Part shown: one piece after another, positions 40,481-51,134 of the stretch
Numbering within the stretch: position 1 is the stretch's first letter
How the letters are laid out: each line of letters begins with the position of its first letter
Source: Stramenopiles sp. TOSAG23-6
Taxonomy: Eukaryota; Sar
Length of the DNA: 51,380 bases
NCBI GenBank assembly: GCA_900128565.1
Contig: LT635922.1
Location: forward strand, 1 to 51,380
Direction: 5' to 3'
The notes under the pieces: generated by a model
Databases searched by the model: none
What the model was told of the DNA's origin: nothing
The model's input: the letters and a program-made list of their open reading frames with translations, nothing else
Made by a program: the position numbers and the translations under genes

Positions 40481-41406
40481 TTATCGGGAATTCCACTCAG
40501 GTTTCGTGTTTTTCGGTTCCCTTGTGTATCCAATTGATACATCATATCGAAGAGTTGGTTTCTTCTTCTTCTTCTTTTTAACTCTAGCTTTTGGACGTGG
40601 CCGAATTATACCAGAAGTTGCCCCCAATCCTGAAGAACGAACCTGTAATGTATATCGTATAACAATTTTGGAAAAATGAGAAAATGTTCTTGTGATATTT
40701 ATAAAATACTACAAAGGAAGAAACTTTTTTTGGTACTATAAAAAAATACATTTTGTAGTCGTTTTGCAATACGAGCATTTGCAGATGAAATATTTGAAGC
40801 TCGCTTCCTTCTGTTGATACTTTGACTGGATTTTTTCTTTCTCCGAGTACCTGCTGAGCTTAATCCTCCAAGACCTGAAGACCGTACATTATAGAGACGA
40901 TTAGCAATGAATTGGTTAGCTTCTCCAATTTGTTGCCGTCTTTTACGACGACCGATAGCATTGCTATGGACTTTTGACTTCTTTTCTACAGTATTTGTTA
41001 AAATTCTCTTTCTATGAGTCTTTGGATAGAACACGTTAGGGTTATATGTCTCTTCTTCTTCGTAGTCATCTACATCAAAGCTAGCGTCATCCTCTTGAGG
41101 TAAAGAGGGAAGAAAACTAGATTGACTACGACGAAATCTCTCAGGAGATCGACGCTGGGCAACAAGCGATGCAGCATTGCGCGCAGTCGGGGATAACGCT
41201 TTTAATTTTTGAGATTCTTCTATTGGCGGCTGTGTGGCACCACTTAACTTATCACTTGCCTGAGCTACAAAATCAAGCATAGCAGGTGTTAGTTCTTCTC
41301 CTCGGTCTATTTTTGCCATTATACCTTTGAGTACATCGTTCATTCTTTCAGCCTCTTCAAAGGCATTTGCATCTGACATATCGCTATCATCGTTATTATT
41401 GTCCAT
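40481..41406 (-). CDS. Unknown basic protein with duplicated NVRSSGLG motif (two exons)
   Basis: Not recognised. Exon 1 is 41406-40750, the intron 40749-40643 (GTATTT to TTACAG) and exon 2 40642-40481, giving 272 residues. The first ATG in frame is at 41406 (MDNNNDDSDMSDANAFEEAE). The N-terminal third is acidic-helical, the middle Ser/Arg-rich and the end very basic. Two copies of a motif of form ANxxIAxRLxNVRSSGLG are present: one wholly in exon 1 (NQFIANRLYNVRSSGLG), one split exactly by the intron (ARIAKRLQN / VRSSGLGATSG). The repeat across the junction confirms the splice. The tail has Lys7 and GYTREPKNTKPEWNSR. It shares a 254 bp promoter with the EF-hand/IQ gene. Confidence 0.75.
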
Positions 41407-41660
41407 GAATCGCGATACAAAAGATTTGAGACCTTTCAAGAATAAATGCAAAACAACGTAGATATCGATATTATTCCAACCTACTAAAGATTACGTAACG
41501 TGCCGACAGTTTCATTTTTTTCCATACTTCCATTTTCTCTTTAGGTAGTATAACTAGTACTAGGGCTATAGTTTTTTGACACGAATTGATTGGAACGAAT
41601 TGTTTGGAATTACGTTAAGCCAAAATACGATGTAGTATTAACAGCAGTCACTATAAAATA

Positions 41661-44483
41661 ATGAAACCTACAAAGAATTCATCAAGAAGTAGCATACCCA
41701 TCAGGGCAAACAAAGCACGAAGATCAAACCGGAAGAAAGGATTGTCAATTCAGGAACAACTCAAAAGATTTTCTGAATTAGGTGGTTCCAGAGCCAATTT
41801 GAGTAATGCAGACTTTCATAAAATTAGACTTGGTGATCCAGATGCACTCTCTCATGTAATGAATAATCGTCGAAATAAAAATCCACCAGATACAGCGTAC
41901 ATTAATACTGATCAAGATAGTGAAGACCCAGAAAAAAAAATAGCAGAGTTGACGGAAAACGAAACAAAAGAAAATCGACGTCGTCAGAGAGCAATACAGA
42001 AATTAACTGAAAATATTACTCAGCGAGATTTAGAAAAATGCCTTCAAAGCCAATTTCTAGCAGCAGACGTAGACAAAAGTGGAACTCTTGACAAAATATA
42101 TGTTATATATTCACAATCAATACTACAGTATTTCATAAAATCATTAATATTAATTTTTTTTTAATGGGTATATTTTAAATATTAAAGAGAATTGGGATGG
42201 TGCCTTGCAGCCGCAGGACTCCATTTAAGCAAGAATGAGATAGATATAATTGTCGCGGATGTTGATGTTGATGTTGATGGTCTGATAGATATTGAAGAGT
42301 TTATGCCTCTTTTTTTCAATATTCTTGTAGAAAAAACACTCAACGAATTACCAGATTCTGATGAGGATCCAGAGGTTGGTCAGATTCATTCTGAAATTCA
42401 AGAGATTAAGAAAATAACCAATCGGCCGTCGGAAGATAAAAACCAAACGAATAATAAAATCAGAGAGACAGTAAGTGGCTCATATTTCAGTAATGAAGGA
42501 AATAACACGACAACATTTCATGACTCACGAGAATCGCATAGCTTAGAAACATCAGGCGGCAATGTCGTTTCCAATAGTGTCGAAAATATTAATGCGCAAT
42601 CAATCTCAGAAACCTTTGAGTCGAAAATTAAACTATTGGTTGATCCTAAAAATGATGTTTCTCCCACAACAGGGATAAATGATGATAATGATGAACATGT
42701 AAAACAATTTGATGCGTGTAAACGGAAAGTGTTTCAGAAACAACAGCTTATTTTAAGGAGTAAGCAAAGTCTTAGATTCCAAAATTGTGTACGTAAACTT
42801 TTACTATCTGATTTAATATTCTGCCTTCGTAAATTAAACAAATTGATGCATAAAATTGCAAAATCAGCTTTTATACAAATAGCAGTAATAGATAATCAGT
42901 CAATTTTAAAACTAAAGAAGTCTTTAGTTGATGTTTCATCATCGGAGCATCGTTCGGTTTTCAAGGAGTGTGAAAATGAAATCGTTGCTGCTTGGGAACT
43001 TCATAAGATTCTTGCTGAAGTAAAAACTGAGATGACGACTGTCAACTCTACTTTGCTTAGGCTTCCACTTTCAATAAATGGGAATATTGGGAATAAGCTT
43101 CTTCCTGAATTTGATTTCCAGCAAATTCTTCATTTCGATGTGGAATCTGTTCTTCAGAACATTAAAAAGATTAAGAGCACATTGATATATATAGAAACAC
43201 AAACTATTCTATTAAAAAAGCGTCTGATAGGTTTGAAAGGAGTAGTTGAAAATTCTATCAGAAGTGAACGAATTCGACTTCGACCCGTGGTGTTATTCTT
43301 GAACTTTTTGAAGCGTAATGGATACACAGTGTTCGACTTTGTTGTACGTATTGAAGTGAAAGATAGTACACATGTTTCTTTCAAGGAAATGTCTAATTGT
43401 GTGAAAAGTTTCCTACAAGAAGAGGTAGAAAATTATAGTATTAAGCTTTTGTTTGATGCTTTTGGAAAGAATGTAACACTACGAAAAATATGCAAAACTT
43501 TGCAGATAATCGGAGCACAGGTTGTCTCTCTGCAAACAGATGAAAAAAGCATAACAGCTGCAAGCCGAATACAGAGAATCTTCAAAGTACGAAAAGCAAG
43601 ACGTGATTTTCAAAAGATTTATTCTCAAACAAAAGAAAAACTTGCGGCAGTTGTTCTTCAGGTAATGTACCATAATTGGCGGACGAAATATAGGATAAAA
43701 AACAGACTTATGCGGCGTTGTGCAACGCAGATTCAATCATTGTATCGTGGAATAGCAAGTAGAGGTAGAGTAAGTGGATTAAGGCTTGATAATATAGTAC
43801 AGAATTTACGGAAGCAAAAAAGGATCAAAAGCCAAGCATTTGAAAGTGATCGATATGACAACACCGTAATACGACCCGTTAAGAAGAAGTTTACAATGAA
43901 TAATGATATTGAAGCTTTAGATATACCCTATAGATTTATCGACGACCGTGCCGAAACTCCTTGGAATGTTCGGGAACACCGCAAGAGGCAGAACAGGATA
44001 TTCGAGGAGCATTTACCACCGTGGCAGAGATCGATGGAAAAGGTTGTTCCAGCAGTAGTTTCCCGATTATATAACCATCGTGATAGAGGTATGCCAGCTG
44101 AATGGCATGTTATCCAAGCTATTAATCTGAAAAAATGGGCGCATAATAAAAAGAATGTCGAGAATATCTCAAGAATAGACAGAGTTTCATTATTTGGGGT
44201 AAAAGAAAAAGAAATAGGCCGTGCTGCACGTACCAGGTTAGTGAATATGTGGAAAAGAAAATCTATAAAAAAATATTCTGATATGAAAAGATATGGTAAA
44301 GTTGTTAGGCGAAACCTTGATACTAAACCTTTTCAGAATGCGTACAAATTAAAGAGAGCCCCTTGTTTGAACAAACAGCAGAAAAATCGATCTTCGGATA
44401 ATGCAACAAAAGTGACAAAGGAGTCGAGGCGTTCTTTTGAACGCTCACGGAAAAAACGTCTTGAAAACCTCATTGATTTATGA
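41661..44483 (+). CDS. EF-hand and IQ-motif protein, intron with unusual ends
   Basis: Probably a calcium/calmodulin-responsive cytoskeletal or ciliary protein; no ortholog named. The first part (41661 to about 42097) ends in a loop beginning DVDKSGTLDK, and the second (from about 42188) starts ELGWCLAAAGLHLSKNEID. Together they give an EF-hand pair: loop 1 DVDKSGTLDKIE, loop 2 DVDVDGLIDIEE. The 90-bp AT-rich gap has in-frame stops, so it is not coding. The best join preserving loop 1 uses AT at 42098 and AG at 42186-42187, not GT-AG. Central residues are helical. Three IQ-type motifs follow (AASRIQRIFKVRKARRDF, AAVVLQVMYHNWRTKYR, CATQIQSLYRGIASRGR). The basic C-terminus contains RAETPWNVREHRKRQNRIFE. 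Confidence 0.7.
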
Positions 44484-46471
44484 TGAAACATGCACAGATT
44501 GTTAACCAAGGCAATCCTTTATATTCATTCACCTAATAAATTAAATAACGCTATTTTGAGTTCACATAGAATCGAATATGATTATATATTGATGTATTGA
44601 AAAAGGAAATCAAAAATTATAGATTCAAGAGTTCCCTAAAGATGCTCAGTTGGATTGATAACATAAGAAAGAATCTTAATGTTTTTATCACGTTTTTATG
44701 AAGCCGGTGATTTTCCTTTTTCTACGAAGGTTTACGTTATCTTTTTTATGTACAGCAATCGAGCAAAAATATTTAATCTTTCTGTGTTTGAAATATTAAC
44801 TGTTTATAACCAAGATAGTCTATTCATGCATACAAGTTTGAACCTTTGGTGGAGTGTTTTCAAGATGGTTTGAAGCTAATTTCAACTGGATTTTCTGACA
44901 CCAACTCTCTCAATTATTTTGTAGACTGTAATATTATGCGATTGCAAGGTGAAAAAGACAACGTTAACAAATATTTGTTGGATATTATGTCGATCGATAC
45001 AAGAAACAATAAAATGGCGTCATACGCCACAAAAACCCAGTTGAGGATCGTGTCTTGTATGGCAAATAAGCAGAAAAGTCCATTTCCAAATCTAAAGCAC
45101 CTAGTTCAAACATTAGTTTCAACAATCCTAACATTAGTTTCAACAAAAACGTAATAGTTTCCTTTCAAGAAATTATCGCTAATTAACAAGCTTTCTATTT
45201 TTAATAAATGTCTGTCTGTAATATTCGTTCTCCCTTCCAATGATAAATAAACGGTGGCCCGACCTTCTTTCGTTAGACGTCCCTTTTTTTCTTTATTATG
45301 CCAATCTTATCATAAAAAAGTAGTTTAACAACAACAAAATCTACCTCAGTGCCGAGGACTAAGGGATGTTGATAATTGAGTAATTGAGGAGGAATTCACA
45401 GAATCATAAAATAAATTATTCTACTTAGTCACAAAGCCCTATTGCTCTATTAGACATAAACATTCCTCATAATTCATAAAGGATAATGGATGTAGATAAT
45501 GCTATGTGGGACATTAATATAGAGAACTTAAACTTTTGATTCAAGATATAACAATTTTTTGTTGCTTAAATGCAATTAAGATTACTTTTGAATCTGCCGC
45601 AGAGATATCACTAGTACAAAAATGTTTTCAACGTCACACTGCAATTTTTATCTAAGGCTTTTCTACATTAGCTTGATTTAGATATCATTCGTATCTGCAT
45701 AATATTATATGCATGATATCGATCAAATAATTAGATAAGGTTACACTTCGGTATTATTGGGTAACGCCAAGGAGTAACACGATGTCATTTCGTCTTTTTT
45801 AAGAGTCTCTTCAGTTAGGCGTTTAAATGAACTAAAATATTGAAGAACCATTGGGCTTGCGCCCCCTTGTTAAGGGATAACTTTTTACCCGCTACGCGGT
45901 GATACAGTAAAAAAAAGTTATAATTATTAATCTTCTCAAGTTAATTTAAAAACTTTAATTATTTATTATTCACATAAATATTTGATGATAAACGATATTT
46001 TTTTTGTTGGAACGGACCAAAAAATCGAGACAAAAATAAGTATAAGATGTTCATTTCTGGAGTATGTCACCTATCTCTTGAGATTTTTATGACATGCTTT
46101 TTTTTAAATTGTCCCAGACTAGGATCTTTCAATTTTTTTATATATTCCTTACACTCACTTCCGAAGATATACGAATTAGTGATGGAATCTTATGGGATCT
46201 TATGGAATTTATGAACGAGTTTTCATTTATTTCCATTTTTTTATAAAAATATAAACACGAAAAAAAAATTCTGAAAATAAGCCCGCTCCTATAAAAAAGA
46301 TACTCGCTCTCAGTCAAGAACAGACAGAGTCCTCTTGCGCGCTCAAACACAGTGACCAAACCCGTTTTATTTGTATTCTCTGAGGAACATTTTTAGACTT
46401 GAAACAAATTCAATCAAAAGCGCGTGCATTTTGCAACAATTAGAATCATTTTAGGCACTCTATAAAATAGA
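44484..46471. other. 2 kb gene-poor intergenic region
   Basis: The longest stretch without a clear gene. A 102-codon open frame at about 44846-45154 (no ATG at its start; first internal Met in CNIMRLQGEKDNVNKY) has no recognised homology and could be a decayed gene. Its end holds a near-tandem 16-bp repeat (ACATTAGTTTCAACAA, about 45110-45150). GC-rich hairpins lie at 45853-45899. The rest is AT-rich with T and A runs. TATAAAAT at about 46461 precedes the next gene. Confidence 0.5.
45853..45899. repeat. Three consecutive small GC-rich hairpins
   Basis: GGGC-TTGC-GCCC at 45853-45864, CCCTT-GTT-AAGGG at 45864-45876 and CCGC-TAC-GCGG at 45889-45899, in a strongly AT-rich setting. About 110 bp upstream, GTTAC and GTAAC arms can also pair. 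Small GC clusters like this are common in AT-rich organelle DNA, so an organelle-derived insert is possible; a structured RNA is another option. Confidence 0.6.
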
Positions 46472-47116
46472 ATGGTCTATGATGCCGGAGGTGGAACCAC
46501 TGATGATTCAAACGCATCTTTTGGACATTGGGATGCTTTATGTGGCTACTCGTGTAACTTGAGTATGCTTCCTATTCTTTTCTTTTTCTTAATATGGAAT
46601 TCAGCGCTCGGAGCACCCATATCGGCGTCAATTATAGTTCCATCTCTTCGATGTACTTTAAATTGGAGACATTTAATGATATGTATTTGCCCACATTGGC
46701 TTGTCGGTTTTATCATACCTGTCTGGTATGGTGGTTTTGTTGGTAGTTTGTCATTTTTAATTCCTTATAGTGTGTTCATCTGGCGTAGTTTTCATATGGA
46801 AAATGCTGATCCAAATGGGGACTGTTTTGGGTGGAACCCTCAGAATGCTGATGATGAAGTTGTAGTTATTGAGGCACCAGCCGAGAATATTGAAGATCCA
46901 CCAGAAGATCCACCAGATATGTTGAAACAAGAACCTGAAGGTAATAGTGATGATATTGAGCTTGTTCAAGCTCAACGAATTAGGATGCTCGAAGCGCAAG
47001 TATTGGAACTACAGCAACAACAAGGTCAAGGTTTACCAAGTGTTGTTGTTGCAACTGCTACATATTCTGATACAGAGAGTAATTTGCCTCTTGCAGAAAG
47101 CACATTCTGTGAATGA
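46472..47116 (+). CDS. Small predicted membrane protein, unknown
   Basis: Not recognised. 214 residues from the ATG at 46472. Two or three hydrophobic segments lie near 31-55 (SMLPILFFFLIWNSALGAPI) and 68-106 (LMICICPHWLVGFIIPVWYG, then GFVGSLSFLIPYSVFIW), with a short Trp/Cys/Arg loop between them. The C-terminal half (110-214) is soluble, acidic and Pro/Glu-rich, with a short coiled-coil-like helix (QRIRMLEAQVLELQQQQGQG). TATAAAAT sits only about 10 bp before this ATG; a start at Met31 (46562) is possible and would place the first span at the extreme N-terminus. It lies at the edge of the gene-poor region. Confidence 0.6.
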   Translation: MVYDAGGGTTDDSNASFGHWDALCGYSCNLSMLPILFFFLIWNSALGAPISASIIVPSLRCTLNWRHLMICICPHWLVGFIIPVWYGGFVGSLSFLIPYSVFIWRSFHMENADPNGDCFGWNPQNADDEVVVIEAPAENIEDPPEDPPDMLKQEPEGNSDDIELVQAQRIRMLEAQVLELQQQQGQGLPSVVVATATYSDTESNLPLAESTFCE

Positions 47117-47620
47117 ATAAAACCTTTTATCGTTTCTTTTTTCTATTTTTATAAAAAAAACATCAAATTAGATTGATGGCAAATTATCATTTTAATCTTG
47201 AAATCTTTATGATCAATCATTATTTAAATTGATATGTATTATAGATTTAGATGATTAAAAGTTTTAGATTTTTCAGAATATATCAATTGCCGCGCTGATT
47301 TTTTATTATAAGAAACGCCCGATTTGGGATATTAATTAAGGATATTGACACGAAATCCGTGCCAATATGTGTATAAGAAGTAACGATGTAGTAAAATGTC
47401 GACGGTCCTGAAATAAATAAAATGCATTGCTGGCAATTGAAATGGAACATTGAAACCGGATGTAAAGACGAATAAATGAACGAAAAGAGATTAATAAAGT
47501 ACCATATTTCGTGTTTTTCACACGTGGATGAGAGAATGGTTTGTTTGTGGTTGACCTGTACTACCTGTGTTTTTGCAATTATTCTTGAAGACTTATACAG
47601 TTGTCGTAGCTAATACAATA
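47117..47620. other. Intergenic region, nothing recognised
   Basis: 504 bp between two plus-strand genes; AT-rich. It includes the 3' end of the membrane-protein gene and the ankyrin gene promoter. I see no gene, repeat or clear motif. Confidence 0.4.
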
Positions 47621-48142
47621 ATGTATCGTTGTAAGCATGTAATTGGGATTTTATTATTTAATACTCTATTTGTTGTGGGTAGAACAAGTGAGGTGAATAC
47701 TTCATTAATAGAAGCTTGTGGCGATTCAGATATGGAAAAAGTAGTCGAAGCGATTGGAAACGGAGCAAACGTTAATTCAGTGACTGATGCAGGAGAAACT
47801 CCTTTGCACGTTGCAGGTATTCATGGAAATGTTGAAATATTGAAGCTCTTGCTTTCAAAGGGAGCAAATGTAAATGCGAGGGCTACAAGTAAATCAAGTC
47901 TGTCGTATCAACCTCTTCATTGGTGGATTCACCCAGCTGGTGACAATACCAGCTATTTAGAGGGAGCAGAGCTTCTACTTGAAAATGGCGCTGATGTGAA
48001 TGCCATAGTTAAAAATGAGGAGGGTGTATTTCAAACAGCTGTTGACATTTGTTTGAGAATATCTGATATTCGCAATGATGCTTTAGTTATTCTTAAGAAA
48101 TATGGTGGTTTGTCATATTCTGAATTAAATCCTGAACTATAA
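47621..48142 (+). CDS. Secreted or membrane-anchored small ankyrin-repeat protein
   Basis: 173 residues from the ATG at 47621. The first 23 residues (MYRCKHVIGILLFNTLFVVG) form a basic-then-hydrophobic leader like a signal peptide, unusual for ankyrin proteins, which are mostly cytosolic. About four ankyrin repeats follow: NTSLIEACGDSDMEKVVEAI, GETPLHVAGIHGNVEILKLL, then YQPLHWWIHPAGDN with YLEGAELLLENGADVN, and a final FQTAVDICLRI unit. GANVN and GADVN turn motifs recur. The frame is open upstream to a GTG at 47567, but the ATG at 47621 is the first ATG and gives the leader. It converges with the OSCA-like gene at 76 bp. Confidence 0.75.
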   Translation: MYRCKHVIGILLFNTLFVVGRTSEVNTSLIEACGDSDMEKVVEAIGNGANVNSVTDAGETPLHVAGIHGNVEILKLLLSKGANVNARATSKSSLSYQPLHWWIHPAGDNTSYLEGAELLLENGADVNAIVKNEEGVFQTAVDICLRISDIRNDALVILKKYGGLSYSELNPEL

Positions 48143-48218
48143 AAGGGACACTTAAAATTTTGGTTTATTTTTTTGATAGTGTTTGTGGTCGGGGATCTGT
48201 TTATCTTTGATACTTTCG

Positions 48219-51134
48219 TTATATGTTTGTCCGGTATCTACCATATTTATGACCTAACCATTCCGACGCATATTCTCGCGCAGTATTAGAGTGTTGCCTT
48301 GGTATTAAATAATTTAGCTTTTCCTTCTGTTTTTGACGTATTATTTCGGTATCTTCGTCGACGTAACCAAGACCCTCACCAGTGTAAAATCTAGGCAAAG
48401 CATGAGGATTGTCTGTATCCTCTTTGAAAAATTCATTTGTGTTATAATCATCGCTTGAAAGATATTTCATTGACCTTGATAAACTCCTTTTAGTCTTGAT
48501 CCTCCATATTATCACAACGACTAGAGAAAGTGCTGTAAGAAAAGTTGTAGTATGCGATGCTTCTTTGAGTATCAATACTCCAACAAATGTAGAAACTAAA
48601 AGCGCCATAGCTACACACAAACAATCCACAATATCCTCCCATACAAGACCCCCACTTTCGTATAATGGTGCATATAAATACAAGAGGTTATATTTAGCTA
48701 CCCACATACCTACAACAAAATAAAATAATGTACACGGTAACATCAACGGAGAAACACAAGAATATATTAACCCTATGGTAAAAATAAGAAGATGAGAAGC
48801 TATCTTTGAGCCCTGCGCTGTCAACATTGGTTGAGCAGCATATGCTACATCGAAATCTTCTTTTTTCTCGGCCAAACATTTACGAATGAATGCTTCGCCA
48901 AATATAAATGGCTGTAGTAAATCTAATGGAAGAACTAAGCATGCTTGTAGTGCAACATAACTAAGAAAAAATACATACATTCCTGGTAATGATTCCCCCA
49001 GTAAACTGGCAAGTGATGTTGGTTTGTAGACCATTTTTGCAAAAGCTGACACCAAACCCTTTGAAAAGGTTACCACCAATAGCACATTGATTACTAAAAA
49101 CGCATAATGTTGTTTCATTAGTACTCTATCTGTGTTGCTTTTTGCTTTCGCAGATGATCGAAGAATTATGAAAATCAAAATATAAGGTAATATAGCCATG
49201 AACCCGGTAATAATTAGTGGTGTTGCATAATTCGACAGCAAGTCTTGGAATGATTTGTTTCTGGATAACCATTTGCCTACATCGGGATACCGCCTATTCA
49301 ACTGCTCTGGTGAGACAAAAACGCAAATAGCTGAAACTGGAACAACCCAGAAAAAGAGTATTATTAGATACAGAAACCAAAGAGCAAATTCATATTGACC
49401 CCTTCTGGATTTCCCAATACCTGGCTCATTGATATCTCGAGTCTCTGGTGCTAAAGATGTCTTCCAATTACCATCTGCATTGTGCATTGTTTGTGCAGCA
49501 TTATGGGCGTGTCGTATTGTGTGGAATGTTACAAACCCATCACTTTGAGCATGAATATATTTTGCTGAAGACAAAGTATCACGTTTTCCATTTGCTTGCA
49601 CCCAATCTTTCTCTGGTAAATAAGCCCAATAAGGAATCATTTGATTCTGTGTATTTTTTAATCTTGCCTTACATGATTCATAAGAATATGGACAGCAAGT
49701 ACAGATGCAACAACTTCTATTATCTTGAGAAGTTTTAGATTCGTTATTATTGTCTTCAACATGAAATTTATGTTCAACTTTATCGAGCAAATTCTCTCCT
49801 TCTTCTTCTAATTTTGATTCATCTACACTTCCCTCATTTTCGCGAAGTCTTAATGCTGCTAACTGTCTTTTTTGAGTGGCAATTAATTCATAAAATGCAG
49901 CAAGTTGCTTATTATAATCGGATGAAGATAATTTTTGACGTTTTACATAACAAGACTGCAACGCTGTCTTATCGTAGCCATGTTGACGAAAGAAACGTTC
50001 TATATGGTCCTCTCGTTGATGTTGTATTGGTATTTGTTCTATTAAGACACTACGTAGATGTATTAGTTGTCCATTTGTATGAGTCGCATGACAGTAACCT
50101 CCTTGACCCCTAAGAAACTTTTGTCGAAGACGCACAACATGTTTATAGTGGTAATCTATTATAAAGACACACACAAGTATGAAAGCCCATACTTTACAGC
50201 AGTAAAGCTTTAATATGTGATGCCCCTTCGGAACATTTTCAAGAGAAGGCTTCCATACTTTGAAGTTGTAACGCACAATAGGATAAGATATACACTCAAT
50301 AAAGAAAAAGCATCCGTATATCTGTATGCCTAATACAAATATTTTCAAATATACAGTTGCGTCGAGTCCTATTAAGTAAAATGTTTCCATTTCTCTGAAT
50401 TGTATCACTTCGTATAATAAAGACATGAAACTTAAATCCTGACTGCGTTGAATCGGCTGTGCATTTTTGACACCATACTTTTCCAACTCAGACACTAGTA
50501 GAGGGTCTACATCTTTAGGTCGTACGTGTAATTTATAGTACTCGCCCTCAAAATTATCATAATACAATGTTGCACAATTCCGGGCATCGTACACTCGTGG
50601 ATACCGTCGACGTAAGATGAAGAATAAACCCACGATAACTAAAAATGTTCCAAAATTAACATAAAGTGCAGTAAAAAAGGATTTCCTTGGTGGGTTCTTT
50701 GGAATATCAACTGATTGCGTCAACTTATTCAATTTGCCTAAAAAAGTGTCAACGCCTTCGTCGTTTTTAAAAAACTCGTCATTTGCCTCCTGCGGTTCAT
50801 CTGCCTCCTTAGTATCTTTTGTTTCATCGTTCTCCCAGTTCTTGAATGTTTTATCATCATCCCAGTTCTTTAATTTTTCATCATCCTCATTAGGTTCTTC
50901 CGAGCTCTCTGATTTTAAACGAAATCCTTGTGCACCCGAAGTAATTCCAAACGTGTGTTTTTTATCGAAATATTTGAAGTTTCCAAATTTATTTGAAGGT
51001 GACTCCACGCTTTCGAGAGAACTTTGCGTCGATTTTAATAAAGAACTTTCAACGTGAAGTGGTAAAAAGTATAGACAAAGAAATATTGTAAAAATTATCG
51101 TCGATACAAATGATACTTGAGATCTAGAATACAT
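48219..51134 (-). CDS. OSCA/TMEM63 (CSC1-like, DUF221) ion channel
   Basis: Member of the OSCA/TMEM63/CSC1 family of mechanically or osmotically gated cation channels. 971 residues. An N-terminal signal-like segment (about 10-28, FVSTIIFTIFLCLYFLPL) and an acidic luminal region precede the RSN1_TM part (about 150-345). That part has spans at ALYVNFGTFLVIVGLFFILR, YLKIFVLGIQIYGCFFFIEC and a third near VWAFILVCVFIIDYH. The cytosolic Phm7-type domain (about 355-590) opens LRSVLIEQIPI and closes with GFVTFHTIRHAHNAAQTMH, and contains a Cys-rich insert (CCICTCCPYS). The seven-span pore module follows (about 595-880), starting FALWFLYLIILFFWVVPVSA and including IFGEAFIRKCLAEKKEDFDV before the last spans. 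Probably plasma membrane or contractile vacuole. Confidence 0.88.
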   Translation of the reverse strand: MYSRSQVSFVSTIIFTIFLCLYFLPLHVESSLLKSTQSSLESVESPSNKFGNFKYFDKKHTFGITSGAQGFRLKSESSEEPNEDDEKLKNWDDDKTFKNWENDETKDTKEADEPQEANDEFFKNDEGVDTFLGKLNKLTQSVDIPKNPPRKSFFTALYVNFGTFLVIVGLFFILRRRYPRVYDARNCATLYYDNFEGEYYKLHVRPKDVDPLLVSELEKYGVKNAQPIQRSQDLSFMSLLYEVIQFREMETFYLIGLDATVYLKIFVLGIQIYGCFFFIECISYPIVRYNFKVWKPSLENVPKGHHILKLYCCKVWAFILVCVFIIDYHYKHVVRLRQKFLRGQGGYCHATHTNGQLIHLRSVLIEQIPIQHQREDHIERFFRQHGYDKTALQSCYVKRQKLSSSDYNKQLAAFYELIATQKRQLAALRLRENEGSVDESKLEEEGENLLDKVEHKFHVEDNNNESKTSQDNRSCCICTCCPYSYESCKARLKNTQNQMIPYWAYLPEKDWVQANGKRDTLSSAKYIHAQSDGFVTFHTIRHAHNAAQTMHNADGNWKTSLAPETRDINEPGIGKSRRGQYEFALWFLYLIILFFWVVPVSAICVFVSPEQLNRRYPDVGKWLSRNKSFQDLLSNYATPLIITGFMAILPYILIFIILRSSAKAKSNTDRVLMKQHYAFLVINVLLVVTFSKGLVSAFAKMVYKPTSLASLLGESLPGMYVFFLSYVALQACLVLPLDLLQPFIFGEAFIRKCLAEKKEDFDVAYAAQPMLTAQGSKIASHLLIFTIGLIYSCVSPLMLPCTLFYFVVGMWVAKYNLLYLYAPLYESGGLVWEDIVDCLCVAMALLVSTFVGVLILKEASHTTTFLTALSLVVVIIWRIKTKRSLSRSMKYLSSDDYNTNEFFKEDTDNPHALPRFYTGEGLGYVDEDTEIIRQKQKEKLNYLIPRQHSNTAREYASEWLGHKYGRYRTNI

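Noticed and set aside
47567-47620. Upstream extension of the ankyrin protein from a GTG codon
   Set aside because: Eukaryotic start at GTG is unlikely, and the ATG at 47621 gives a coherent signal-like leader.
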